From contig NZ_JBCFZM010000001.1 of assembly GCF_038594605.1 (NCBI RefSeq), positions 930,001-994,000 on the forward strand: a stretch of 64,000 nt of DNA, given 5' to 3'. Below are positions 34,478-44,159 of this stretch, one piece after another; the first letter of the stretch is position 1, and every line of letters starts with the position of its first letter. The position numbers were made by a program, and so were the translations under genes. This DNA is from Alteriqipengyuania bathyomarina_B (GTDB lineage: Bacteria > Pseudomonadota > Alphaproteobacteria > Sphingomonadales > Sphingomonadaceae). Under the pieces are notes generated by a model. The model made no database searches and was not told where the DNA came from. It worked only from the letters and a program-made list of their open reading frames with translations.

Positions 34478-35278
34478 ATGTCCCGTCGTCGCCAGATCTA
34501 CGAAGGCAAGGCCAAGATCCTCTACGAGGGCCCTGAACCGGGCACCCTGATCCAGTATTTCAAGGATGACGCGACCGCCTTCAATGCGGAAAAGAAAGGC
34601 ACGATCAACGGCAAGGGCGTGATCAACAACCGCATCAGCGAGCATGTGTTCACCCGGCTGGCGAATATCGGCATCCCGACGCACTTCATCCGCCGCCTCA
34701 ACATGCGCGAACAGCTGATTCGGCAGGTCGAGATCATTCCGCTGGAAGTGGTCGTGCGCAACGTCGCCGCGGGCTCACTGTGCAAGCGGCTGGGGCTGGA
34801 AGAAGGCGAGCCCCTGCCCCACTCGCTGATCGAGTATTACTACAAGGACGATGCGCTGGGCGATCCGCTGGTCGCCGAAGAGCATATCGCCTGCTTCAAC
34901 TGGGCCAGCCAGGAAGAGATGCAGGATATGTCCGCCATGGCGATCCGCATTAACGATTTCATCGCCGGCATGTTCGCCGCAATCGACATCCGGCTGGTCG
35001 ACTTCAAGCTCGAGTTCGGGCGTTTGTGGGATGGCGAGTATGCCCGCGTGATCCTGGCCGACGAGATCAGCCCCGACGGCTGCCGGTTGTGGGACATGAA
35101 CTCGGGCGAAAAACTCGACAAGGATCGCTTCCGCCGCGATCTGGGCGGCGAGGAAGAGGCATACCAGGAAGTCGCCCGGCGTCTGGGCGTGCTCCAGAAC
35201 GACGACAATGCGCCCGGTGAAGTTTTCGACCTCAGCGCTCACCGCGGACGGATGCGCGGAGTCCCCAAGAAGAAATAG
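34478..35278 (+). CDS. purC: Phosphoribosylaminoimidazole-succinocarboxamide synthase
   Basis: A 266-residue SAICAR synthetase joining CAIR and aspartate with ATP in purine synthesis. Family motifs include YEGKAKILYEG at the N-terminus, FKDDATAFNAEKKG, VVVRNVAAGSLCKRLG, and the C-terminal DEISPDGCRLWD. ATG 34478 has AGGTGA just upstream and matches the usual N-terminus; GTG 34469 is an alternative. purS and purQ follow only after two unrelated genes. Confidence 0.95.
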   Translation: MSRRRQIYEGKAKILYEGPEPGTLIQYFKDDATAFNAEKKGTINGKGVINNRISEHVFTRLANIGIPTHFIRRLNMREQLIRQVEIIPLEVVVRNVAAGSLCKRLGLEEGEPLPHSLIEYYYKDDALGDPLVAEEHIACFNWASQEEMQDMSAMAIRINDFIAGMFAAIDIRLVDFKLEFGRLWDGEYARVILADEISPDGCRLWDMNSGEKLDKDRFRRDLGGEEEAYQEVARRLGVLQNDDNAPGEVFDLSAHRGRMRGVPKKK

Positions 35279-35340
35279 CTCGCGGCGCACCCGGTCGGGG
35301 CTCGGGCGACAGTCGGTCCTACGTGGCCTCAAGCCCCTGT

Positions 35341-35370
35341 TGCATCGGGTTAATCCCGCCGCGTATAGGG
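35341..35370 (+). promoter_or_regulatory. Candidate promoter of the M16 peptidase gene
   Basis: TTGCAT at 35341-35346 and TATAGG at 35365-35370 are separated by 18 bases. Transcription from here would give a leader of about 57 bases with AAGGGGAG as ribosome-binding site before ATG 35434. Confidence 0.4.
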
Positions 35371-35433
35371 TTCCCCGAAAAGGGGCGCGCGCATCTGTGC
35401 CCCGTCCAGTCAGGACATCAAGGGGAGCCACCG

Positions 35434-38295
35434 ATGATCATCACACGCGCAATCGCCAAGGGCGTATCCACCGCTACGCTTGCTGCCATGCTGGCAGCAG
35501 CCAGCCCCGCATTCGCGCAGGGCCCGGTCGAAGGCTGGGGAGTCGAGGCGACCGACGTCGAGCCCGACGAATCCTACACCTACGGCCAGCTGCCCAACGG
35601 CATGAAATATGCCATCCGCAACAATGATGTGCCCGATGGCGCGGCATCGTTCCGGATGCATGTGAATTTCGGTTCGCTCGGCGAAACCGAAGAAGAGCGC
35701 GGGCTGGCCCATTTCATCGAGCATATGGCCTTCAACGGCTCCACCAATGTCCCCGAGGGCGAGATGATTCCGCTGCTCGAGCGGCTGGGCCTCGCCTTCG
35801 GGCCAGACACCAACGCCTACACCTCGTTCGACGAAACCGTGTACATGCTCGACGTGCCCAACGCGAACGAGGAAGGCCTCGAAACCGCGCTGTTCCTGCT
35901 GAACGAGACTGCGCGCGAGTTGAGTTTCGATCCCGAAGCGGTCGACCGCGAGCGCGAGATTCTGGTGAGTGAGCGCCGCGTGCGCGACACGCCGGGTCTG
36001 CACAATATCCGCGATCTTTACGAGTTCCGCATTCCCGGCACGCGTTACAACACGCGCTTCCCGATCGGCCTCGACGAAGTGCTGCGCGAAGCCCCGGCAG
36101 AGCGTCTGCGGGCGCTCTATAATCGCTTCTATCGGCCCGAAAACGTCACGCTGGTCGCGGTCGGCGATTTCGATGTCGCCGAGATGGAAACCGCGATCCG
36201 CGACAAGTTCTCGGACTGGCAACCGCGCGGTGAGGCCGGCACGATTCCCGAGCCCGGCAGCGTCGATTTCGATCGCGAAACGGAATTCGACGTCTATGTC
36301 GATCCCAACCTCAATTCGGGCATCGCGATCTACCAGCTGCGGCCTTTTACCGATCCGGCAGACACGCGTGCGGAGCGGACCAGGAGCCAGCTGCGCAGCC
36401 TCGCCAACATCATTTTTGACCGTCGCATCAGCCGGATCGCCAATCGCGAGGATAGCCCGATCCTCGGCGGCGGCTATGGCACCGGAAGCGATGAAGGCCT
36501 CGCGGATTATACGGTGGTCACCATGACGACCCGCGACGGTGCGTGGCGGGAAGGCCTCGAAATCGCCGAGCAGGAAGTGCGTCGCGCGTTGCAATACGGC
36601 TTCACGCAGAACGAGCTGGACTACGCCCTCACGCAGGTCGAGAGCGGCCTGCGTCGCGGCGCGGCCCAGGCGGATGCGCGCAGCAACGCACAGCTCGCCA
36701 TGGACATGGTCAATGTCGCCACCGAAAACTATTTCGTCACCGACCCCGAGTGGCGTTACGAGTTTTTCCAGTCGATCCGCCCGCAGCTGACGGTGGATGC
36801 GGTGAATACCGAATTCCGCGAATTGTGGAGCGAAGGCGAGCCGCTGATCCGCGTCACCGCAAAGGAACTGGATGGCGGCGTCGATGCGGTCGCAGCAGCC
36901 TATGCCCAAAGCACGCAGGTCGCGGTGGCCGAGCCCGAGGACGTGGTCGCCACCGCCTTCGCTTACGACAGCTGGGGCGATGGCCCGGGCGAAGTCGTCG
37001 CCGACACCATGATCGACGATCTCGGCATTCGCACCGTCACCTTTGCGAACAATGTCCGCCTGAACATCAAGCAGACCGATTTCGAGCCCGGCCGGGTGCG
37101 CTTCAACGTGCAGATGGACGGCGGCAGTTTCGCGCTCGACGAGGCCAACGCGTCTTCGGCGAGCATCTATCTGCAGATCGCTTCGCAGGTCGGCGGCGTC
37201 GGCGAGCACAGCTTCGATGAGTTGACCGAACTGCTGGCGGGCAAGCAGATTTCGAGCGGGATCGCCACTTCGACCGAGAATTTCTTCTCGTCCGGCGTGA
37301 CCACTCCCGAGGATCTGGACATGCAGATGAAGGTCAGCGCGGCCTATCTGACCGATCTCGGCCTGCGCCCCGAAGCCGACGCACGCTTCAACACGCTGCT
37401 CGATGTGGTGTGGGGCCAGCTCACCTCGCAGCCGGGTCAGGTGCTTGGGCTTCGCTCGAGCGAGCAGATCGCGGACAGCGTCTATCTCAACTTCCCGACC
37501 CGCGAGCAGCTGGCTGCGGTCGACCGTGAGGCGCTGCGCGACGCAGTGCTGGCGGCAGCGGCGGACGGCGCGCTCGAGATCGGCATCGTCGGCGATATCG
37601 ATCCCGATACCGCGATTGCGGCAGTCGCCGAAAGCTTCGGCGCGCTCCCGCAGCGCGAGGCCGAATTCTCGGACTATGCAGACAAGCGCACCCTCGTTTT
37701 CAACGATCTGTCGAGCGACGAGGTGGTCGACTACACGCACACCGGCCAGGCCGATCAGGCAGCGGTGGGCAGCATCTGGCGCACCCGCGACGATAGCGAT
37801 TATCGCGAAGCGGTCGGCCTGAACATGCTGTCGCAAGTGTTCCAGCTCAAGGCGCTGGAGGTCCTGCGCGAGGAACTGGCGGCGACCTACAGCCCCTCGG
37901 TCTCCAGCTCGACCAGTTCGACTTTCGACGATCTGGGCACCTTCAGCGTGTCGGCGGTGGTCGATCCGGCGCAGGTGGACGAAGTGCACGATATCATCGT
38001 GCGGCTCGCCGACGAACTACGCAACGAAGCGGTGAGCGAGGACATGCTGCTGCGCGCGCGTCAGCCTGTGCTGGAGCGGATCCGCCTTGCGCGGGAAAAC
38101 AACGGCTTCTGGTTGAGCGTCGCGACGAACGCGCAGAGCGAGGCAGACCGGCTCGATCGCATCCGCATGCAGGCCGAGGTCGTGAACAGCTTCACCCCCG
38201 AAGACTTGCAGGCGCTTGCCCAGCAATACTTGGTGCCCGAGCGCCGGGCGGACAGCCGGGTTCTGTCCGAGGCGAACGAAGAAGCCGCCCAATAG
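35434..38295 (+). CDS. M16 family zinc metallopeptidase (periplasmic)
   Basis: A 953-residue insulinase-type peptidase with a Sec signal peptide (cleavage near AFA|QG, residue 28). The inverted zinc motif HFIEH is at 93-97, with the downstream Glu in the REREILVSE region. Two pairs of M16 domains follow, and the second half lacks the zinc motif, as expected in a full-length M16B-like fusion. AAGGGGAG precedes the ATG at 35434; a longer frame from 35323 is not credible. It lies between purC and the transglutaminase-like gene. Confidence 0.93.
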   Translation: MIITRAIAKGVSTATLAAMLAAASPAFAQGPVEGWGVEATDVEPDESYTYGQLPNGMKYAIRNNDVPDGAASFRMHVNFGSLGETEEERGLAHFIEHMAFNGSTNVPEGEMIPLLERLGLAFGPDTNAYTSFDETVYMLDVPNANEEGLETALFLLNETARELSFDPEAVDREREILVSERRVRDTPGLHNIRDLYEFRIPGTRYNTRFPIGLDEVLREAPAERLRALYNRFYRPENVTLVAVGDFDVAEMETAIRDKFSDWQPRGEAGTIPEPGSVDFDRETEFDVYVDPNLNSGIAIYQLRPFTDPADTRAERTRSQLRSLANIIFDRRISRIANREDSPILGGGYGTGSDEGLADYTVVTMTTRDGAWREGLEIAEQEVRRALQYGFTQNELDYALTQVESGLRRGAAQADARSNAQLAMDMVNVATENYFVTDPEWRYEFFQSIRPQLTVDAVNTEFRELWSEGEPLIRVTAKELDGGVDAVAAAYAQSTQVAVAEPEDVVATAFAYDSWGDGPGEVVADTMIDDLGIRTVTFANNVRLNIKQTDFEPGRVRFNVQMDGGSFALDEANASSASIYLQIASQVGGVGEHSFDELTELLAGKQISSGIATSTENFFSSGVTTPEDLDMQMKVSAAYLTDLGLRPEADARFNTLLDVVWGQLTSQPGQVLGLRSSEQIADSVYLNFPTREQLAAVDREALRDAVLAAAADGALEIGIVGDIDPDTAIAAVAESFGALPQREAEFSDYADKRTLVFNDLSSDEVVDYTHTGQADQAAVGSIWRTRDDSDYREAVGLNMLSQVFQLKALEVLREELAATYSPSVSSSTSSTFDDLGTFSVSAVVDPAQVDEVHDIIVRLADELRNEAVSEDMLLRARQPVLERIRLARENNGFWLSVATNAQSEADRLDRIRMQAEVVNSFTPEDLQALAQQYLVPERRADSRVLSEANEEAAQ

Positions 38296-38303
38296 GGCGG
38301 TTT
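38284..38303 (+). terminator. Weak hairpin at the 3' end of the M16 gene
   Basis: GCCGCCC (38284-38290) pairs with GGGCGGT (38295-38301) across an AATA loop that includes the start of the stop codon, followed by TTTC. The T-run is short, so termination may be partial. Confidence 0.35.
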
Positions 38304-38345
38304 CTCGCCGACACTACATGCACGCGAGAAATCGGGGCGTATTGA

Positions 38346-38367
38346 CGAAAACTGCCCTAAGTTTTCG
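38346..38367. promoter_or_regulatory. Palindrome upstream of the transglutaminase-like gene
   Basis: CGAAAACT (38346-38353) and AGTTTTCG (38360-38367) form a perfect 8-bp inverted repeat with a six-base spacer, about 95 bases before the start codon. TTGACG at 38342-38347 partly overlaps it and could be a -35 box. It may be an operator or a small hairpin. Confidence 0.35.
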
Positions 38368-38462
38368 AAAATACGCCCCTTTTTCGCAGGCTTTCGCCTG
38401 ATTTCCTCTTGGTCATCCTCCGACCTCGCCTTAGGATCGGGGGCGATAAAGGGGGAATTCGA

Positions 38463-40595
38463 ATGCGACTGCCACATCTTGCAGCGGCCTGTGCCGCGCT
38501 CGCCATAGCTACGCCTGCGATGGCACAAGAAGCGGACATCCGCATCGCCCCGCCAGCCGACTGGGTGGTCGAAAGCGATCCCATGGCGGTGCCCGACGAT
38601 GCCACCGGCCTTATCTTTATCCGTCGGATGGATTCGCAGACGCATTTGAGCGAGGATGGCTCGCATACCTTTACCGGGCAGATGTTCCGCATCCTGCACC
38701 CCCAGGCTCTGCAGGCCGGCAACGTCGCCATCGCCTGGAATCCTGCCGCGGGCGAACCGGTCGTGCATCGGCTGCTGATCCATCGCGACGGCACGACCAT
38801 CGATGTTCTGGAAGAGACCGACTTCGAGATTCTGCGCCGCGAGGACCAGCTCGAACTGGCGATGCTCAATGGGGTCCTGACCGCCGCATTGCGGGTCCCG
38901 GACCTGCGCGTGGGCGACGATCTGGAACTCGCCTTTACCGTTCCCTCGAACGATCCGACGCTTGGCGCGACCAGTACCGGGTATCTGGCGGTCGCGCCGA
39001 CAGTACCCGAAGGGCGCATGCATTTGCGGCTGTCGTGGGAAGACGGGCAGGAACCGCGCATCCTCATGCGCGACGGGCTGCGTCCATTCTCCCAGAAAAA
39101 CGAAGGCTCTCTCGTCGTGCGGGGCGACAACATCCCCGCCGAAGCCCCGCCCGAGGATGCCCCGCCCCGCTATGGCCTCAACCGGGTCGCCGAGTTTTCG
39201 GACTTTGCCGACTGGCAGGCCGTCTCGTCCCGCTTCCAGCCGCTCTACGACGAGGCGGCGACGATTCCGGCGGGCTCGGATCTGCGGGAAGAAGCGCAGC
39301 GCATCGCCGCCGCGCATGCGGGCAAGCTGGCGCAAGCCGAAGCGGCTCTCGATCTCGTGCAACGGCAGGTTCGCTACGTCTATGTCGGCCTCAACGGCGG
39401 CAATTATCGCCCCGCCAGCGCGCAGGAAACGTGGGAGCGGCGCTACGGCGACTGCAAGGGCAAGACCGCGCTGCTGCTCGCCCTGCTGGACGAGTTAGGG
39501 ATCGAGAGCGAGGGGGTGCTGGTCAACAATTCGGGCGGCGATGACGGGCTGGACGAACGGCTGGCCAGCCCCGCCGTGTTCGATCACATCCTCGTGCGCG
39601 CGACGATCGACGGCAGGCAATACTGGCTCAATGGGACGCTGCCGTTCGTCGCCGACATGCGTGAGACACCGGCCCTCCCCTACCGATTCGCGCTGCCTCT
39701 GGCGCAAAACGGTGCCGCGCTCGAAAAGATCGCATGGCAGCCTTTCGCGCTGCCGCAGGAGATGTCGCTGTTCGAAATCGATGCGCGTGCAGGCTTCGAC
39801 GAGCCGGGCCCCACCGTCTGGACGACGATCAAGCGCGGCATCGATGGCTATGCCGAATACGCCGCATTCTCGGCGCTCAGCTCTGCGCAGCTGGAGCAGG
39901 AATTCCGCAACAGCCTCACCGGCGGTTCGAACTGGGAAAGCGTCGACGAGGTCGACTACCGCTACGACCGCGAAACCCAGGCGAGTGTCCTGACCATTCG
40001 CGGCACCTCGGATCATGACTGGGAAGACGAGGGCGGCGGCGCGTACCGGATGTCGCTCCCCGGAGGGGGGTTCAGCCCGCCTGAAAGGCGGCGCAGGCCG
40101 CGGAGCCAGGATGCGAGCGCCCCTTTTTACGACGAGCCGGGTTTCGACTGCCGTGTGACCACCGTGCGGCTGCCCGAAGGCACCAACCTGCGCAACTGGC
40201 TGTACAACAGCGTCTTCGTACAGGATTATTTCGGCGCTACCTATTACCGGATGATGGAACTGCGCGACGATCGCACGCTGCGCATGGTCCGGGGGTTCAG
40301 GACCGAGCAGCCCGAAATCTCAGCCGAAGAGGCCGAGCGCGACAATGCGCGGCTCGACGATTTCGACAATTCCAAAGCCAATATTTCCTACGATCCTTAC
40401 CAGACGGGCACCCCCTGGGGCATGGCCAGCCCGGTGCCGGCCACCTTCGACGACGTCTGGCGCGGAGCGCAAGCCCCGTGCCTGGCACAGAAGTCGCAAG
40501 GCGATCGCGAGGACGCTCTGAGGACCGGCGGGGGAGGCGGCGATGGCAATGCGCCGGTCGCCGTCAGGATCAGCCCCGAGCCGCTCGAAGAATAG
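38463..40595 (+). CDS. Secreted DUF3857 / transglutaminase-like protein
   Basis: A 710-residue exported protein (signal cleavage near AMA|QE, residue 21). An N-terminal DUF3857-like beta domain precedes a transglutaminase-core domain with Cys331 in YGDCKGKTALL and His375 in FDHILV. The position expected to hold the third catalytic residue reads WLNGT, so N390 replaces the usual Asp (WLDPT in relatives). The C-terminal 250 residues are beta-rich. It follows the M16 peptidase gene, both presumably acting in the periplasm. A palindrome lies in its leader. Confidence 0.82.
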   Translation: MRLPHLAAACAALAIATPAMAQEADIRIAPPADWVVESDPMAVPDDATGLIFIRRMDSQTHLSEDGSHTFTGQMFRILHPQALQAGNVAIAWNPAAGEPVVHRLLIHRDGTTIDVLEETDFEILRREDQLELAMLNGVLTAALRVPDLRVGDDLELAFTVPSNDPTLGATSTGYLAVAPTVPEGRMHLRLSWEDGQEPRILMRDGLRPFSQKNEGSLVVRGDNIPAEAPPEDAPPRYGLNRVAEFSDFADWQAVSSRFQPLYDEAATIPAGSDLREEAQRIAAAHAGKLAQAEAALDLVQRQVRYVYVGLNGGNYRPASAQETWERRYGDCKGKTALLLALLDELGIESEGVLVNNSGGDDGLDERLASPAVFDHILVRATIDGRQYWLNGTLPFVADMRETPALPYRFALPLAQNGAALEKIAWQPFALPQEMSLFEIDARAGFDEPGPTVWTTIKRGIDGYAEYAAFSALSSAQLEQEFRNSLTGGSNWESVDEVDYRYDRETQASVLTIRGTSDHDWEDEGGGAYRMSLPGGGFSPPERRRRPRSQDASAPFYDEPGFDCRVTTVRLPEGTNLRNWLYNSVFVQDYFGATYYRMMELRDDRTLRMVRGFRTEQPEISAEEAERDNARLDDFDNSKANISYDPYQTGTPWGMASPVPATFDDVWRGAQAPCLAQKSQGDREDALRTGGGGGDGNAPVAVRISPEPLEE

Positions 40596-40717
40596 CATTC
40601 GCTCGCAGGCTGCGCGCAGCGCAGGGATCGGCACATGGCCGCTTTCGGTAGCTGCGCCGGCTCCTCTTCTTCGCGCCTTATGGCCGCTACGACGGGCGAC
40701 TTATCCAGCGCTGTGGA

Positions 40718-40745
40718 TTGCGCGGGCAGCGCCAATCACTATAGG
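40718..40745 (+). promoter_or_regulatory. Candidate purSQ promoter
   Basis: TTGCGC at 40718-40723 and TATAGG at 40740-40745 are separated by 16 bases and sit 41 bases before the purS start codon. No PurR-like or purine riboswitch motif is apparent. Confidence 0.35.
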
Positions 40746-40786
40746 GCCAGCGTAACTATCCAATCCGAGTTCGGGATCGTTCGATC

Positions 40787-41032
40787 ATGAAGAAGCGCGT
40801 ATTCGTCACCCTGAAACCTGGCGTGCTCGACCCGCAGGGTCGCGCGGTGCACCATGCGCTCGATGGCCTCGGCTTCGAAGGGGTCGAGGATGTGCGCATA
40901 GGGCGGCTGGTCGAACTCGATCTGGCGGGCGACGTTTCCGACGAGACGATCGGCAAGATGTGCGAGCAGCTGCTCGCCAACACGGTGATCGAAAATTACC
41001 GGATCGAAGATACCCCGGGGACTGGGGAGTAA
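40787..41032 (+). CDS. purS: Phosphoribosylformylglycinamidine synthase subunit PurS
   Basis: An 81-residue subunit that bridges PurL and PurQ in the three-part FGAM synthase. The sequence KKRVFVTLKPGVLDPQGRAV and the middle VEDVRIGRLVELDL are canonical. The gene is three bases from purQ. Small purL, the ATPase, is not in the window. Confidence 0.95.
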   Translation: MKKRVFVTLKPGVLDPQGRAVHHALDGLGFEGVEDVRIGRLVELDLAGDVSDETIGKMCEQLLANTVIENYRIEDTPGTGE

Positions 41033-41035
41033 GCG

Positions 41036-41710
41036 ATGAACACCGCCGTCGTCACCTTTCCCGGTTCCAATTGCGACCGCGACATGATGGTCGCGATCAG
41101 CGAAGTCTTCGGCAAGGCGCCGACACAGGTATGGCACCGCGAAACCGCGCTGCCCGACAAGCTCGATTTCATCGCCCTGCCCGGCGGCTTTTCCTACGGG
41201 GACTATCTGCGTGCGGGCGCGATGGCGGCGAACAGCCCGATCATGCGCGAGATCGCGCGCGAGGCGGCGCGCGGTGTGCCCGTTCTGGGCGTGTGCAACG
41301 GTTTTCAGGTACTGTGCGAAGCGCGGCTGCTGCCGGGTGCGCTGATGCGCAACGCGGGCCAGCGGTTCGTCTGCCGCGACGTGGCCTTGCGGGTCGAAAA
41401 TGCGGACACGCACTTCACCCGCGAGTACGCGCAGGGCGAGACGATCAGCATCCCCGTTGCCCATCATGACGGCAACTATTTTGCGGACGATGCCACGCTC
41501 GATGCACTGGAAGGCGATGGCCGGGTGGCTTTCCGCTACCTCGATGCGACCAATGGCTCGCGCCGAGACATCGCGGGCATCGTGAACGACGGCGGCACGG
41601 TGCTCGGCATGATGCCGCATCCCGAACGCGCGATTGACGCCGCCCATGGCGGCACCGGCGGCCGACGGCTCTTCGCATCGCTCATGGGTAGCCTCGCCGC
41701 AGCGGCTTGA
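41036..41710 (+). CDS. purQ: Phosphoribosylformylglycinamidine synthase subunit PurQ
   Basis: A 224-residue class I glutaminase that feeds ammonia to PurL. The nucleophile Cys87 is in VLGVCNGFQVL, and the His/Glu pair is in MMPHPERA near residue 200. FPGSNCDRD at the N-terminus and GGFSYGDYLRAGA are family signatures. It is tightly linked to purS and converges with the PAS-GGDEF-EAL gene. Confidence 0.96.
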   Translation: MNTAVVTFPGSNCDRDMMVAISEVFGKAPTQVWHRETALPDKLDFIALPGGFSYGDYLRAGAMAANSPIMREIAREAARGVPVLGVCNGFQVLCEARLLPGALMRNAGQRFVCRDVALRVENADTHFTREYAQGETISIPVAHHDGNYFADDATLDALEGDGRVAFRYLDATNGSRRDIAGIVNDGGTVLGMMPHPERAIDAAHGGTGGRRLFASLMGSLAAAA

Positions 41711-41742
41711 GGTTCGGCTGGGACGGCAGCGCCGCCCGAAAA

Positions 41743-44100
41743 TCAGGCGCTCAGTTGCCGGTAATCGATATCGAACAGCGCGCGGGCGTCGTAGCTGGTC
41801 ATGGGCCGTCCGAAATGGAAGCCCTGGATTCGGTCGCAGCCCATGGTGCGCATGAGCTCCGCCTCGTCCTCTGTTTCCACCCCTTCGGCGGTGGTCTTCA
41901 TCTCGAGGCTCTTGGCCATGGCGACGACGGCGCGGACGATGGCTAGGCTTTCGCTGCTACCCTGCGCGGCGCCCTGAACGAAGCTGCGATCCACCTTGAT
42001 GGTGGAGAACTGGAGCTTGCGCAGGTAGCCGAGCGAGGAATAGCCGGTTCCGAAATCGTCGAGAGCGACCTTGCAGCCCAGCTCCATAACCTTCGCCAGC
42101 GCCTCGCGCGCGACCTCGGTGTCGTTGAGGAAGATACTCTCGGTCACTTCGATTTCGAGCCGCTGCGGATTGAGCCCGCTGGATGACAGCGCTTCGATCA
42201 CGGTGTCGGTGAAATCGGCCTGCATCAACTGTTCGGGCGACACGTTGACGTTGATTTTCACATGCTCGGGCCAGGCCATCGCTTCCTGACATGCCTGTTT
42301 CAGAACCCACTTGCCGATCGGCAGGATCAAACGGGTGTCTTCGGCCACGGGGATGAACTTGGCCGGGCTGACGAAGCCGTGTTCTTCGCTGTGCCAGCGC
42401 ACCAGCGCCTCGAAACTGACGACCCGTTCCGAAGTCGCATCGACCACGGGCTGGAAATTGAGCTGCAGCTCATCCTGCTCCAGCGCCTTGCGCAAGGAGA
42501 ATTCGAGCTGGCGGCGCTCTTCGGCGACGGCATGCAGCGAAGGTTCGTAAGCGAAGTGGACCCCGCGCCCGTGGTCCTTCGCGCGGTAAAGCGCCAGATC
42601 GGCGTTGCGCATCAGTTCTTCCACGCCCTTGCCGTCGCGCGGAGCGAGCGCCGAACCGACGCTGGCGCCGACGAACAGGGTATGGTGGTCGACCTCGTAT
42701 GGCTGCGAGACGCGTTCGATCACCTTGCGCGCGAGCATATCGATCGCCTCGAAGTCGCGGGCATCGCGCACCACGATGCCGAACTCGTCTCCCCCCAGGC
42801 GGCCACATATCTCGTTGTCGCCCGCAATCTCTTCCAGACGGCGCGAAACCTGTTCCAGCAGCCGGTCGCCGGTCTGGTGGCCGAGTGAATCGTTGACCGC
42901 CTTGAACCGGTCCAGATCGACCATGATAAACGCGCAGCGCCGCCGCCACTTGCGCGCATCGTCCATCGCCTGGCCGAGCGTTTCGTGCAGCATCAGGCGG
43001 TTCGGCAAGCCGGTCAGCGTGTCGTACCGGGCGAGATAGGCGATCTTTTCGGAGGACTTGCGCTGCTGCGTCACGTCCGATCCGACCCCGCGATAACCGA
43101 GATACTCGCCCTTATCGCCGATCATCGGTGTGCCGGAGAGTTCCCACCACCGTTCCTCGCCCGCCACTTTCACAAGTACCAGCTGGTTGGAAAAGCTCTG
43201 CTTTGTCTTGATGCTCTCGGCGAGTTCGCGCAGCGACTGGGTCGTCTGGTCGGTTTCCCCGTCGCCGCCGCTGATCAGATCGAAGAAGGGCCGTCCCTCC
43301 AGCGAGGCGGCGGTTTCGCTCAGGGCAAAGGCGAAGCGGGGCGATGCCGAGCGGATCCGGCGGCTCTTGTCGATCTGCCACAACCAGTCCGCTTCGTTCT
43401 CCTCGAACTCGCGCAACAGCAAGGAAACCGTGTGCGTCTGCTCGAGCAGCGCGTTCTCTGCGATCGCGAAGCGGAGAAAGTCGGTCGACCTGATCCATAT
43501 CGATCCGTAACCGAAAAAGGTGAAAAAGCCAACGAACAGGTACATCGCGTCGTTGTCTGCCAGCCAGAAGCCCGTTGCGGCACCGATGGTCAGCAGCGTG
43601 GAAAAGACGAGCGCGCTGAGCGGCACGACGCCCATCAGGACGACGCTGCCCACGGCGATCCCGGCGCCCAGAATAAGACCGCGGATCGCCACCTCGGGCC
43701 CGGCAAAAATCTGGAGCAGCGGCATCAGGCTCGCCCAGGCGACACCCAGAACGATGCTGCCGACAAGGTGAGAACGGGCCTCACGTGCGGTCAGCGAGGG
43801 CTTGTCGATCCGCAAAAAATGCGCGTCGCAGCGCGTATAGATATAGAGCCCGGCTGCCAGCAGGGTGAGCCAGGGGACCAACACGAACAGCGGCAAGGCC
43901 TCGAAGAACATGACCGCCGCAAGCGCTGCACCCGTCCCATGGCAGGCAATTCGCGGGGTTCTGAGCCTCGCCAATTCGCGGTGCTGGAGCAGCCACAGGC
44001 GCGGCCAATCGAGGTCGGGACCTTCGGCGAGGCCCAACACTGCAGACACGGGGAGCTTCCGGCGCAATGTCCGCTCATCAATGGTCGTATTGTCGATCAC
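41743..44100 (-). CDS. Membrane PAS-GGDEF-EAL protein
   Basis: A 785-residue signalling protein. The N-terminal part has about five or six membrane helices (60-210) followed by a PAS-like domain (about 225-350). The GGDEF domain is intact, with GGDEF at 436-440 and VDLDRFKAVNDSLGH before it. The EAL domain is intact too: EAL at 564-566, DDFGTGYSSLGYL and TTAEGVE. It could make or degrade c-di-GMP. The window has a second such protein (30525-32807) with a broken GGDEF site. Confidence 0.93.
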   Translation of the reverse strand: MIDNTTIDERTLRRKLPVSAVLGLAEGPDLDWPRLWLLQHRELARLRTPRIACHGTGAALAAVMFFEALPLFVLVPWLTLLAAGLYIYTRCDAHFLRIDKPSLTAREARSHLVGSIVLGVAWASLMPLLQIFAGPEVAIRGLILGAGIAVGSVVLMGVVPLSALVFSTLLTIGAATGFWLADNDAMYLFVGFFTFFGYGSIWIRSTDFLRFAIAENALLEQTHTVSLLLREFEENEADWLWQIDKSRRIRSASPRFAFALSETAASLEGRPFFDLISGGDGETDQTTQSLRELAESIKTKQSFSNQLVLVKVAGEERWWELSGTPMIGDKGEYLGYRGVGSDVTQQRKSSEKIAYLARYDTLTGLPNRLMLHETLGQAMDDARKWRRRCAFIMVDLDRFKAVNDSLGHQTGDRLLEQVSRRLEEIAGDNEICGRLGGDEFGIVVRDARDFEAIDMLARKVIERVSQPYEVDHHTLFVGASVGSALAPRDGKGVEELMRNADLALYRAKDHGRGVHFAYEPSLHAVAEERRQLEFSLRKALEQDELQLNFQPVVDATSERVVSFEALVRWHSEEHGFVSPAKFIPVAEDTRLILPIGKWVLKQACQEAMAWPEHVKINVNVSPEQLMQADFTDTVIEALSSSGLNPQRLEIEVTESIFLNDTEVAREALAKVMELGCKVALDDFGTGYSSLGYLRKLQFSTIKVDRSFVQGAAQGSSESLAIVRAVVAMAKSLEMKTTAEGVETEDEAELMRTMGCDRIQGFHFGRPMTSYDARALFDIDYRQLSA

Positions 44101-44159
44101 CCCACCGGGTTACCCGGGAAAGGTTATTCTGCAGTAAAGTGCCGTCCGGCGCCTGGTCG

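Noticed and set aside
35410..37989. 859-codon minus-strand frame opposite the M16 peptidase
   Set aside because: Length comes from GC bias opposite a true gene. The protein has no domain, and the plus strand has signal peptide, zinc motif and ribosome-binding site.
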